Translations under genes and position numbers: made by a program
Shown here: in pieces, positions 16,145-23,902 of the stretch
Position numbering within the stretch: the stretch's first letter is position 1
Layout of the letters: each line of letters starts with the position of its first letter
Assembly (NCBI GenBank): GCA_036378435.1
Contig: DASUWK010000051.1
Coordinates: 1 to 32,454 of the forward strand
Length of the DNA stretch: 32,454 nt
DNA from: DASUWK01 sp036378435
GTDB taxonomy: Bacteria > Chloroflexota > Dormibacteria > Dormibacterales > Dormibacteraceae
Reading direction: 5' to 3'
Notes under the pieces: generated by a model
Databases searched by the model: none
What the model was told of the DNA's origin: nothing
Seen by the model: the letters and a program-made list of their open reading frames with translations, nothing else

Positions 16145-18052
16145 TCAAGCGGTCTTGGCTTCGATCCCCGTCACCTTGAGGATCTCCGGCTCGTCCAGCG
16201 ACTCTTCCTTGAGCAGCGCCTCGGCCAGCGCGTCCAGCTGCTTGCGATGCTCGGTGAGCAGCTTCATCGCCTTGTCGAAGCACTCCTCGACGATCCGGCG
16301 GATCTCCTGGTCGATGAGCTCGCTCGTAGCGTCGCTGAGTCGGGCCGCGGCGCCGTCGAAGCCCATGATCCCGCCGTCCTCCTTGAAGCTCAGCGGGCCG
16401 ACCTTGGGGCTCATCCCCCAGCGCGCCACCATGTTGCGGGCGATGGCCGTGACGTTCTCCAGGTCGTTCTGCGCGCCGGTGCTCACCACGCCGTAGACGA
16501 GCTGCTCCGCGGCGCGGCCACCCAGCGCTCCGACGATGCGGGCCCGCAGGTAGTCCTCGGGGTAGTTGAAGCGGTCGTCCTCCGGGGCTTGCACGGTGAC
16601 ACCGAGCGCCTCGCCGCGCGGCACGATCGACACCTTCCGGACGGGATCGGCGCCCTCCTGCAGCAGCCCCAGCAGCGCATGGCCGGACTCGTGGTAAGCG
16701 ATCCGCTCACGCTCCGGCTGGGACAGCGCGATGTGACGCTCACGGCCGAGCATCACCTTTTCGAGGGCGTCCTGGAAGTCCTCGAGGGTCACCGACTGCC
16801 GCTCGCGCCGGGCCGCCAGCAGAGCGGCCTCGTTCACGAGGTTGCGGAGATCGGCGCCGACCAGGCCGGGCGTCTGCGACGCCAGCGCGCCCAGGTCGTC
16901 GGGGTTGGCCAAGGGCACCTCCCGCGTGTGGATCTTCAGGATCTTCTCGCGACCGGCGCGGTCGGGCGGCTGCACCATCACCCGGCGGTCGAACCGGCCC
17001 GGTCGCAGCAGTGCCGGGTCGAGCACGTCGGCGCGGTTGGTGGCCGCGAGCACGATGACGCCCTCCCGGGAGTCGAAGCCGTCCATCTCGGTCAGGATCT
17101 GGTTGAGGGTCTGCTCCTGCTCGTCGTGCCCGCCGACTCGGATCGCTCCGCCGCGCGCCCGTCCGATGGCGTCCAGCTCGTCGATGAAGATGATCGCGGG
17201 GGCCGTCTGCCGCGCCTTGCTGAACAGGTCGCGGACGCGGCTCGCGCCGACGCCCACGATCATCTCGACGAACTCCGACGCGGCGACGCTGAAGAACGGC
17301 ACCTTGGCCTCGCCTGCGACAGCTCGTGCCAGCAGCGTCTTGCCGGTGCCGGGCAGGCCGACCAGGAGCACGCCCTTGGGGATGGTGCCGCCCAGGCGCT
17401 GATAGCGCTGCGGCTCCTTCAGGAAGTCGACGATCTCGTACAGCTCTTCCTTGGCCTCGTCGATGCCGGCCACGTCGTTGAAGGTGGTGCCCGGACGCTC
17501 CGCGTCATAGAGCCGAGCCTGGGTGCGGCCCAGGCCGAAGACCCCGCCGCCGGCGGCCTGCGACGACCGCCGGATCAGCCAGACGAACGCCAGGACCAGC
17601 AGGATGGTGGGCCCGAAGCTGAACAGCAGCGTTTCCAGGAGCCCCGGCTGGCTCGGCTCCTCCGCGTTGACCGTCACCTTGTGCTGGTCGAGCAGGGCCT
17701 GCAGCCCGCTGCCCCCGAACTGCGGGACGGTGGTCGTGAAGTCGTTGGACTTCGCTGACTGACCGTTCACCAGGCCGCTCACCGCGTGCTTGGCGTGCCC
17801 GTCGATCTGGTCGCCCTGGGCGGTGATCGAGGTCACGTTGTCGCTGCTGACCTCAGACTTGAACTGGCTGAACGCGATGGTCACGCGCTGCGGGCCGTGC
17901 GGCGTGGTGAAGTACTGGGCGATCAGGTAGTTGGCGATGAAGAGCACGACCAGGACGAGCCAGAAGCCGGCTCCCCGCATCGGGTTCGGCACGTTGGGGC
18001 GCCGGGATTGCTGGTTGCCCTGCTCCGGTGGCGGAGGCTGCTGCTGGCTCAT
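16145..18052 (-). CDS. ftsH: ATP-dependent zinc metalloprotease FtsH
   Basis: 635 residues from the ATG at 18050-18052, which overlaps the DegV stop as ATGA. It is a membrane-anchored hexameric AAA+ protease that degrades membrane and regulatory proteins. A Gln/Pro-rich leader (1-24) is followed by TM1 (about 27-47), an extracytoplasmic domain (about 50-138) and TM2 (about 141-161). The AAA module has Walker A GLPGTGKT (232-239; Leu replaces the usual second residue Pro), Walker B IIFIDE (287-292) and the second region of homology ending RPGRFDRR. The protease domain has HESGH (454-458) as the zinc motif and Asp530 as the likely third ligand (NDLENVTAIARNMV). The C-terminal tail is short. An open frame extends to 18637 but its extra part is antisense to degV. 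Confidence 0.97.
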   Translation of the reverse strand: MSQQQPPPPEQGNQQSRRPNVPNPMRGAGFWLVLVVLFIANYLIAQYFTTPHGPQRVTIAFSQFKSEVSSDNVTSITAQGDQIDGHAKHAVSGLVNGQSAKSNDFTTTVPQFGGSGLQALLDQHKVTVNAEEPSQPGLLETLLFSFGPTILLVLAFVWLIRRSSQAAGGGVFGLGRTQARLYDAERPGTTFNDVAGIDEAKEELYEIVDFLKEPQRYQRLGGTIPKGVLLVGLPGTGKTLLARAVAGEAKVPFFSVAASEFVEMIVGVGASRVRDLFSKARQTAPAIIFIDELDAIGRARGGAIRVGGHDEQEQTLNQILTEMDGFDSREGVIVLAATNRADVLDPALLRPGRFDRRVMVQPPDRAGREKILKIHTREVPLANPDDLGALASQTPGLVGADLRNLVNEAALLAARRERQSVTLEDFQDALEKVMLGRERHIALSQPERERIAYHESGHALLGLLQEGADPVRKVSIVPRGEALGVTVQAPEDDRFNYPEDYLRARIVGALGGRAAEQLVYGVVSTGAQNDLENVTAIARNMVARWGMSPKVGPLSFKEDGGIMGFDGAAARLSDATSELIDQEIRRIVEECFDKAMKLLTEHRKQLDALAEALLKEESLDEPEILKVTGIEAKTA

Positions 18053-18876
18053 TCCGCCCTGATGTAGGTCAGGCCCAAAGCGCGGGGGCCGACGTGAGTG
18101 CCCAGCACGGCGCCGATCCGCCCCAGACCGACCTCGATGTCCCGCAGCTCGATGTTGAGCTCGTGCTGCAGCCGCTCGGCGTCCTCGGGGTCGGTGCTGT
18201 ACATCACGTTGAGGCTCTCGATGGGCAGGTCGCGGCGGAGGAGATCGCCGAGGCGCTCGATGGCGCGCCGGCGGGTGCGGACGCGGTCGACCGCCTGCAC
18301 GGCGCCGTCGAAGAGGCCGACGATCGGCTTGAAATTCAGCAGCGAGCCGACCAGGTACTGAGCGCGCCCGATGCGCCCGCCCATCTCGAGGTACCGCAGC
18401 GTGTCGAGCAGGGCGAGGATCTTGGTCTTGTCGAGGCGCGCTTCGACCGCCCCCACGGCATCGGCCAGCGAGTCCTTCATCGCCGCGACCCGGCACAGGA
18501 AGGCCACCGGCATCCCGGTGCTCAGGCTGTCGATCACGTGGACCGGGAACGGGTTCACCTCCGCCGCTCCGACCCGGGCCGCCTCGACCGTGGCCGAGAG
18601 GTTGGAGCCGATGTGGATGGAGATCACGCCGTCGCAATCCTTGGACAGGCGCTCATACGCGGCCTGGAACTCACCCGGCGCCGGAGCGGAGGTGGTGGGC
18701 AGCTCGGACGAGCGCGCGAGCCGCTCGAAGAACTGGTCTGAGCTGAGGTCGACGCCGTCGCGAAACGACTCGCGGCCGAAGATCACGTTGAGCGGAACCA
18801 CCTCGATGCCGTAGCGCTCCTGCCATGCAGGCGGCACGTCGGCGGTCGAGTCCGTCACCACGCGAAAGCCGGCCAC
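18049..18876 (-). CDS. DegV family fatty-acid-binding protein (FakB-like)
   Basis: 275 residues from a GTG at 18874-18876 without a clear ribosome site. DegV proteins bind one fatty acid and present it to the kinase FakA, which phosphorylates the carboxylate for phospholipid synthesis. Diagnostic features are the N-terminal VVTDSTADVP (residues 6-15), the LPTTSAPAPGEF motif near residue 59, and SIHIGSNLSAT near 88, where family members line the acyl-phosphate site. The gene lies 11 bp after the DAK2-domain kinase gene, the expected partner, and its last codon overlaps ftsH. Length and motifs are normal. The specific acyl chain preference cannot be read from sequence. Confidence 0.93.
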   Translation of the reverse strand: MAGFRVVTDSTADVPPAWQERYGIEVVPLNVIFGRESFRDGVDLSSDQFFERLARSSELPTTSAPAPGEFQAAYERLSKDCDGVISIHIGSNLSATVEAARVGAAEVNPFPVHVIDSLSTGMPVAFLCRVAAMKDSLADAVGAVEARLDKTKILALLDTLRYLEMGGRIGRAQYLVGSLLNFKPIVGLFDGAVQAVDRVRTRRRAIERLGDLLRRDLPIESLNVMYSTDPEDAERLQHELNIELRDIEVGLGRIGAVLGTHVGPRALGLTYIRAE

Positions 18877-18887
18877 GGGTAAGGGGC

Positions 18888-20564
18888 CTAGCCGACCGCG
18901 AGGATGAACGGGTAGTGCTGCTGACCGCCGGCCTGGACTTCGACCTCCAGCGAGGGGAAGGTCTCGCGGATGGCCTGGACGAGCTTTTCGCGGTCCTCCG
19001 AGCTGGCCTCCTGGCCCGTGAAGACCGTCACCAGCTCGTACGAATCCGGGCCCAGGTCCTGGAGTGCCTTCCGCACGACCTCGCCGTAGTCGCCGCCGGC
19101 GTGCTTGAGCTTGTCGTTGATCAGCGCGATCACGTCGCCCTTCTTGACGCGCAGGCCGTTGGACTTGGTATCGCGCACCGCGTGGGTGACCTCGATCGTC
19201 TGTACGCGGTCGGCCGCGTCATGCATCGACTTGAGGTTGTCGTCGAGCTCGCGCTCCGGGCTGAACGCGACGACGGCCTCGATCCCCTCCGGGATGGAGC
19301 CGGTCTCCAGCACGTGCACGCGCTTGGGCGTCAGCTTGTCCACCTCCCGCGCGGCGAGGATCACGTTCCGGTTGTTCGGCAGCAGGATGACCTCCCCATA
19401 GGGCAGCGTGTCGACCGCGTGCAGCATGTCCTGGGTGCTGGGGTTCATGGTCTGGCCGCCCTCGACGATGGCGTCCACGCCGAGGTCGCGGAAGATCTCC
19501 ATCAGGCCCTGACCCGCGGTGACGGCGACCAGCCCCACGCCGTTCCTGCGCTCTGCCGCGGGCTTGCTCGCCGGCGCTGCTTGACGCGCGGCCGGGGCTG
19601 CGTCATGACTCGACTCGTCGAGGATCAGCTGGTGCTGCTTCGACATGTCGCTGACGTTCAGCTTGGCGACGGTGCCGAGCCCGCCGGCGTAGGTGATGAC
19701 GCGCGTCGGCTCGTCAGTGTGGACGTGAACCTTGACGACCTCGGGCTCCCCCACGACCAGGACCGAGTTGCCCATGGCCGCGATCTCTTCGCGGATCTTC
19801 TCGACGTCCAGGCCCTCACCCTCCAGGATGAACTCGGTGCAGTAGCCCCAGCCCTCCTCGGGCAGGGCGAGCGCCTTCTGGGCGGCGGGGCTGGACGCGA
19901 TCCTGACCTCGGCCGGCGGAGCGCTCTCGTCGAACGTCCGCAGCATGCCCTCGAGCATGATCTGCAGCCCGTAGCCGCCGGCGTCGACCACCCCGGCCTC
20001 GCGTAGGATCGCCAGCTGGCCCGGTGTCTTCTCGACCGCGGTCTTGGCGCCCGCGGCGGCCGCCGCGATCACGCTGCGAGCGCTGGCGCCCTGCTCGTCC
20101 GCGGCCTGCACGGCGGCGCGAGCGGCCTCGCGCGCGACAGTAAGAATGGTGCCTTCGGTGGGCTTGAGCACCGCCCGGTAGGCGGCGTCGGCCGCCTCTT
20201 CCAGCGCCTTGGCGAGCTCTTTCGGGTTCAGGTCGGCCTGGCCCTGAACGTGCTTGGCGAAGCCGCGAAAGATCTGCGAGAGGATGACGCCCGAGTTGCC
20301 GCGCGCTCCCATCAGGCTGCCGTGCGCCGCGATGTGGGCGACCTTGCCGACCTCCTTGGCCGGCGAGTCGCGCACGTCCTCCACGGCCGACTGGAGGGTG
20401 AGCAGCATGTTCGTGCCGGTGTCGCCGTCCGGGACGGGGAACACGTTGAGGCGGTTGACCTCCTCCTGGTTCGCGGCCAGCCAGCTCAGGCTGCCCAGCA
20501 GCGCCTGCTTCAGCAGGGGCCCGTCGACGGTGCGAGGCGGCAGCGCCTCAGCGGGGGCCGCGAT
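18888..20564 (-). CDS. fakA: DAK2/DegV-associated fatty acid kinase FakA-like protein
   Basis: About 558 residues if begun near 20564. It contains an N-terminal DAK2 (DhaL-type) kinase domain and a C-terminal FakB-interacting region. The nucleotide and Mg-binding signature NVFPVPDGDTGTNM starts at 20447, and HGSLMGARGNSGVILSQ follows. The middle domain ends with an Ala/Pro-rich linker near KPAAERRN. The first GTG in frame (20442-20444) lies inside the signature and would delete the conserved leading helix (VDGPLLKQALLG, then NQEEVNRLN), which is clearly encoded upstream. In frame from the last upstream TGA there is no ATG, GTG or TTG. An ATC at 20562-20564 has GGGAG 9 nt upstream, and a CTG lies at 20541-20543. 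The start coordinate is therefore a proposal. It overlaps or abuts the asp23-like gene. Confidence 0.9.
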   Translation of the reverse strand: MAAPAEALPPRTVDGPLLKQALLGSLSWLAANQEEVNRLNVFPVPDGDTGTNMLLTLQSAVEDVRDSPAKEVGKVAHIAAHGSLMGARGNSGVILSQIFRGFAKHVQGQADLNPKELAKALEEAADAAYRAVLKPTEGTILTVAREAARAAVQAADEQGASARSVIAAAAAGAKTAVEKTPGQLAILREAGVVDAGGYGLQIMLEGMLRTFDESAPPAEVRIASSPAAQKALALPEEGWGYCTEFILEGEGLDVEKIREEIAAMGNSVLVVGEPEVVKVHVHTDEPTRVITYAGGLGTVAKLNVSDMSKQHQLILDESSHDAAPAARQAAPASKPAAERRNGVGLVAVTAGQGLMEIFRDLGVDAIVEGGQTMNPSTQDMLHAVDTLPYGEVILLPNNRNVILAAREVDKLTPKRVHVLETGSIPEGIEAVVAFSPERELDDNLKSMHDAADRVQTIEVTHAVRDTKSNGLRVKKGDVIALINDKLKHAGGDYGEVVRKALQDLGPDSYELVTVFTGQEASSEDREKLVQAIRETFPSLEVEVQAGGQQHYPFILAVG

Positions 20565-20946
20565 CTTCCTGCACTCCCTGCACGAACACGTTCACGGCGA
20601 TCACGGCGACGCCGGTCGCCCGCTCCACCTCGAACTTGACGGCCGACTGGAGGTTGTGGGCGACCTCGTTGATGCGCATTCCGTAGTTCACGATCACGAA
20701 GACGTCGACCTCGAGGCCGCCTTCGACCTCGCGCACCTCCACGCCGCGGTGAAGATCGCGCCGCAAGAGCTCGGCCATGCCCGCCCGCAGGCCCCGGCCG
20801 GCCATTCCCATTACCCCGTAGCACTCGCTCGCGGCGTGCGCGGCGAGCGCCGCAACCGCGGCCGGGTAGACCTCGATGCGGCCTATCTCCCGCGCGTGCG
20901 CGAGACCGGCCACTGAAGACTCGGGGTCCTGGCTCGTCTGGGCCAC
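20548..20946 (-). CDS. Asp23/Gls24 family envelope-stress-type protein
   Basis: 132 residues from the GTG at 20944-20946; an in-frame GTG at 21001-21003 and one 13 codons downstream are alternatives. The fold is recognised by IEVYPAAVAALAAHAASECYG, a glycine-rich turn, then LEVDVFVIVNYGMRINEVAHNLQ and VIAVNVFVQGV, all at normal family positions. Family members are small alpha/beta proteins that are often membrane-associated under alkaline or cell-wall stress. Next to DAK2 genes they form a widely conserved pair whose molecular role is unsettled. Here it is first in the asp23-fakA-degV-ftsH run and diverges from rpmB, leaving a short shared promoter region. Confidence 0.9.
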   Translation of the reverse strand: MAQTSQDPESSVAGLAHAREIGRIEVYPAAVAALAAHAASECYGVMGMAGRGLRAGMAELLRRDLHRGVEVREVEGGLEVDVFVIVNYGMRINEVAHNLQSAVKFEVERATGVAVIAVNVFVQGVQEDRGPR

Positions 20947-21016
20947 AGCGAGACCATGGTAAACTCCGCTCTCGACCCCAACCGGCCGGTCGCGGCCGCC
21001 CACGGGAGCTCAAGAA

Positions 21017-21199
21017 ATGGCACGAAGATGCGAGATCTGCGGCAAGGGCCCGCAGTTTGGACACAACGTCAGTCACTCGAAGCACCGCACCAACCGCCGG
21101 TTCCAGCCCAACCTGCAGACCGGCCTGGTGGTGATCGAGGGCAAGCAGGTGCGCGCCCGCGTCTGCACCCGCTGCCTGCGGACCTACCAAAGGGTCTGA
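21017..21199 (+). CDS. rpmB: 50S ribosomal protein L28 (zinc-binding form)
   Basis: 60 residues, typical of bacterial L28. It keeps the zinc-ribbon cysteines of the C+ paralogue: Cys5-x-x-Cys8 (CEIC) and Cys50-x-x-Cys53 (CTRC). The N-terminal MARRCEICGKGPQFGHNVSH and central HRTNRRFQPNLQ match the family. L28 binds 23S rRNA in the large subunit. GGGAG lies about 8 nt upstream of the ATG. A TAAACT at 20960-20965 is a weak -10 candidate in the divergent gap. A zinc-free paralogue elsewhere in the genome is possible, as in several actinomycetes under zinc limitation. Confidence 0.97.
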   Translation: MARRCEICGKGPQFGHNVSHSKHRTNRRFQPNLQTGLVVIEGKQVRARVCTRCLRTYQRV

Positions 21200-21522
21200 G
21201 CGACTCCGCGTTCCTGGGCGCGGGCCTTCTCACCGCGGTGGTCACCGCCGCGGTCCAGTACGCCGGCTGGCTGAGGCTCGGCGCTCGACGCGCCACCGAG
21301 GGCTCGGTCGAGCAGCGACGCTCCGCCTTGCGACGCTGGCTGGTGTTCGCCGTCGCCTGGCAGCTGGCCGTGCTCGTCGGGATCGGTATCTACATCGCGG
21401 TGATCTCCGGCGGCTCCCACTCCAGCGCAGCGTGGATAGCGCCGGCGGCCGGCGCGCTGGTCGGCACTGCGCTGCCGCTCCAGGTGGTTGTGATGTCGCT
21501 CATGCGCGGCCTGCGCCCCTAG
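21196..21522 (+). CDS. Small three-helix membrane protein, unknown function
   Basis: About 108 residues, unrecognised. Three hydrophobic segments are visible: FLGAGLLTAVVTAAVQYAGW, then LVFAVAWQLAVLVGIGIYIA, then AWIAPAAGALVGTALPLQ. An Arg-rich loop (RLGARRATEGSVEQRRSALRRW) separates the first two, presumably cytoplasmic. It continues directly from rpmB. The CTG at 21196-21198 overlaps the rpmB TGA, and the first GTG in frame (21238) would cut into the first helix, so the start is uncertain. It ends 17 bp before the convergent acuC stop. Coding character (G/C in third positions, hydrophobic blocks) supports a real gene, but only moderately. Confidence 0.55.
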   Translation: MSDSAFLGAGLLTAVVTAAVQYAGWLRLGARRATEGSVEQRRSALRRWLVFAVAWQLAVLVGIGIYIAVISGGSHSSAAWIAPAAGALVGTALPLQVVVMSLMRGLRP

Positions 21523-21539
21523 AGAACCGCGCCGCCGCG

Positions 21540-22640
21540 CTAGATGCCGTGGACCTCGCGCAGCGTCCTCAGGTCGCGCTCCAGGAAGGCCTCGATCGGT
21601 TCCCGCATCCCGTCTGAGGGCGTGTAGGGCCCCGGGTCGAGCAGCTCGGCCGCCAGGTCCGGGTGCTCGACCATCTCGGCGAAGAGCAGGCTCCAGGCCC
21701 TCGGCACCACCTCGCGAACCGCATACCCGCCGCCGCCCGTGGCCACCCACCGCCCCTCGCACAGCTCGTGGGCGAGCTGGTGAAAGCGGCGGCCGACGTG
21801 CGGCCAGATCCGCGTCGAGTTGCGCAGGTGGGCGAGCGGGTCGAGCAGGTGGGTGTCGCAGCCGTCCTGGGTGACGAGGACCGTCGGCTCGAAACGCCTC
21901 AGGAGGGGCTCGACGACCTCGTCGAATCCCCGCAGCCAGGGCTCGTCCCAGGTTTCCGGCATGAACGGCAGGTTGGCGGCTGAGCGCGGCGCCTCCGGCC
22001 CGCCCGCGTCGTCTGGAAAACCGGTGCCGGGAAAGAGGTAGTGGCCGCTCTCGTGGAGGCTGATCGTCAGCACGTCGGGCTCGTTCCAGAAGAGCCGCTC
22101 GGTGCCGTCGCCATGGTGGACGTCCACGTCCACCACGGCCACGCGATGGCCTTGCCGCCGCAGCCACTCCGCGGCGACCGCGACGTCGTTGTAGACGCAG
22201 AAACCCGAGGCACGGGCGCGGGCGGCGTGGTGCAGGCCGCCGGCCGGGTTGAAGGCGTGCAGCGCTCGCCCCGAATGCACAACCTCGGCGGCCACCAGGC
22301 TGCCGCCCACGATGTAGGCGCACGCCTCGTGCATGCCCTCGGCGACCGGGTTGTCGGCCGTCCCGAAGCCGTGCATCAGCTGCGTCCCGAGCGGGACGCC
22401 GGCCTCGCCCCCGGGGGCGCTCAGGGCCTTCACCAGCTCGACGTAACCGGCGTCGTGAACCAGGGCGATCTCATCGTCGTCCGCCTGCCGCGGCGGCAGG
22501 AGCTCGGCGTGCTCGATGAGGCCCAGCCGTTCGATCGTCTCAACGGTGAGCTTGACCCGCAGCGGCTGGAGCGGATGGTCCTCGGCCAGCCGGTACGCCA
22601 TGAACGCCTCGCCCCAGACCAGGGCCACCTCGCCGCTCAC
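21540..22640 (-). CDS. acuC: AcuC-like class I/II histone-deacetylase-family protein
   Basis: 366 residues from the GTG at 22638-22640. It belongs to the zinc-dependent arginase-fold deacetylases. AcuC removes acetyl groups from acetyl-CoA synthetase in Bacillus, and related proteins deacetylate polyamines. The active site is intact: NPAGGLHHA (131-139, catalytic His pair 137/138), DVDVHHGDG (171-179, zinc ligands Asp173 and His175), Asp262 in GCDTHLLDP as the third ligand, and Tyr306 in GGGGYAV as the transition-state Tyr. The N-terminal YRLAEDHPLQPLR is the AcuC-type entry loop. It diverges from the hutI-like gene with about 43 bp between starts. Substrate is inferred only from the family. 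Confidence 0.92.
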   Translation of the reverse strand: MSGEVALVWGEAFMAYRLAEDHPLQPLRVKLTVETIERLGLIEHAELLPPRQADDDEIALVHDAGYVELVKALSAPGGEAGVPLGTQLMHGFGTADNPVAEGMHEACAYIVGGSLVAAEVVHSGRALHAFNPAGGLHHAARARASGFCVYNDVAVAAEWLRRQGHRVAVVDVDVHHGDGTERLFWNEPDVLTISLHESGHYLFPGTGFPDDAGGPEAPRSAANLPFMPETWDEPWLRGFDEVVEPLLRRFEPTVLVTQDGCDTHLLDPLAHLRNSTRIWPHVGRRFHQLAHELCEGRWVATGGGGYAVREVVPRAWSLLFAEMVEHPDLAAELLDPGPYTPSDGMREPIEAFLERDLRTLREVHGI

Positions 22641-22683
22641 GGACCTAGTGTGGTGGGAACTCGATAACTACCATTCCACTGGG

Positions 22684-23895
22684 GTGCTGGAGGCGGACCT
22701 CGTCGTCCACAACATCGGCCAGCTGGTGACCTGCGAGCCGAGCCAGGGCGAAGGCATCTTGGGCACGCTGGAGCATGCCACCGTGGCGGCTCTGCGGGGC
22801 GAGATCGTCTGGGTCGGCCCCGACGGACGCTGGCCCTGGCGAGTGGAGCCGGCTCCGGGCGCCGCCGTGATCGACGCCCAGGGCGCGTGCGTGGTCCCCG
22901 GCTTCGTCGACGCCCACTGCCAGGTCCTGTGGAACGGTAAGCGCGCCGACGAGCACGCCGCCCGCATGCGCGGGCAGCCGTTCTGGGGCGGCGGCATCAT
23001 GCGCACGGTTCGGCTCACGCAAAACGCCGACGAGGACCGGCTCGTGGACCTGGGCCGCGAGCGGCTGCGCGCCTTCCTTCGCAATGGCATCACCGCGCTG
23101 GAGGTGAAGACCGGCTACGGGCTCAACGTCGAGGCCGAGGAGAAGCTGGTCCGAGCGGCCGCCAGGCTGGTTCCCGAGAGCCCGCAGCGGCTCGTGACGA
23201 CGTTCCTCGGGGCGCAGGTGGTCCCTGACGGCATGCCGCCCGCCGAGTACGTGTCGATCGTCGTCGACGAGATGCTGCCCCGCCTGCGCGGCCAGGCGGC
23301 CTTCTGCGACGCCTGGTGCGACCCCGGCGCCTTCGATCCCCTCGACGTGAGGCGCATCCTCCGCAAGGCCCTCGGGCTCGGCTATCAGCTCAAGCTGCAG
23401 GCTTCGCAGCTCGCACCGGGAGACGGGCCCAGGCTGGCGGTCGAGCTGGGAGTCACGTCGGTCGCCCACCTCAACTACCTGCGCGAGGGCGACGCCCGCG
23501 CGCTCGCCGATTCGCCCGTCGTGTGCGTCGTCTGCCCCGGTCCCACGGTCGGCCTGAAGCTCGCCGCCGAAGGCTCGGCACGCGCCCTGGCGGGCGCCGG
23601 CTGCGAGCTGGCCGTGGCCACGGGCTACAACCCCGGCACCTCGACGTCCGAGAACATGTGCCTGATGATCGGGCTGGCCTGCTCCGAGATGGGCCTCACG
23701 CCCGAAGAGGCCCTGCGGGCGGCGACGCTCGGCGGCGCGAGGGCGCTCCGGCTGCAGCGGCAGTGCGGCAGCGTCCGGCTCGCCAAGCGCTGCGACCTCT
23801 TGATCCTCGACGCCGAGACCTACCTCGAGATCCCGTACCGGCTGGGCGTGAACATCGTGGACAAGGTGATCTGCCAGGGCCGGCTCGCAGACTGA
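22684..23895 (+). CDS. HutI (imidazolonepropionase)-like protein lacking the metal site
   Basis: 403 residues from the GTG at 22684 (GTG at 22648 is an alternative). The overall sequence is colinear with imidazolonepropionase, the amidohydrolase of histidine degradation that makes formiminoglutamate: PGFVDAH, RNGITALEVKTGYGL, TFLGAQVVP, VAHLNYL, NPGTSTSENMCLMIGLACSEMGLTPEEA and IPYRLGVN all align. The metal and catalytic positions do not. HxH is His78-Cys79-Gln80, the LGAHA histidine is Gln178, the KIHADEL His and Glu are Gln239 and Gln242, and the ATDFNPG Asp is Gly314. Only His78 and His262 remain. The reading frame is intact, so this looks like a maintained pseudoenzyme or a protein with a new activity. 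ftcD starts 7 bp after its stop. Confidence 0.85.
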   Translation: MLEADLVVHNIGQLVTCEPSQGEGILGTLEHATVAALRGEIVWVGPDGRWPWRVEPAPGAAVIDAQGACVVPGFVDAHCQVLWNGKRADEHAARMRGQPFWGGGIMRTVRLTQNADEDRLVDLGRERLRAFLRNGITALEVKTGYGLNVEAEEKLVRAAARLVPESPQRLVTTFLGAQVVPDGMPPAEYVSIVVDEMLPRLRGQAAFCDAWCDPGAFDPLDVRRILRKALGLGYQLKLQASQLAPGDGPRLAVELGVTSVAHLNYLREGDARALADSPVVCVVCPGPTVGLKLAAEGSARALAGAGCELAVATGYNPGTSTSENMCLMIGLACSEMGLTPEEALRAATLGGARALRLQRQCGSVRLAKRCDLLILDAETYLEIPYRLGVNIVDKVICQGRLAD

Positions 23896-23902
23896 AGAGC
23901 AC

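Noticed and set aside
18053..18637. N-terminal extension of ftsH up to 18637
   Set aside because: Out of frame over degV, Arg/His/Pro-rich; the ATGA overlap at 18049-18052 gives the normal FtsH N-terminus.
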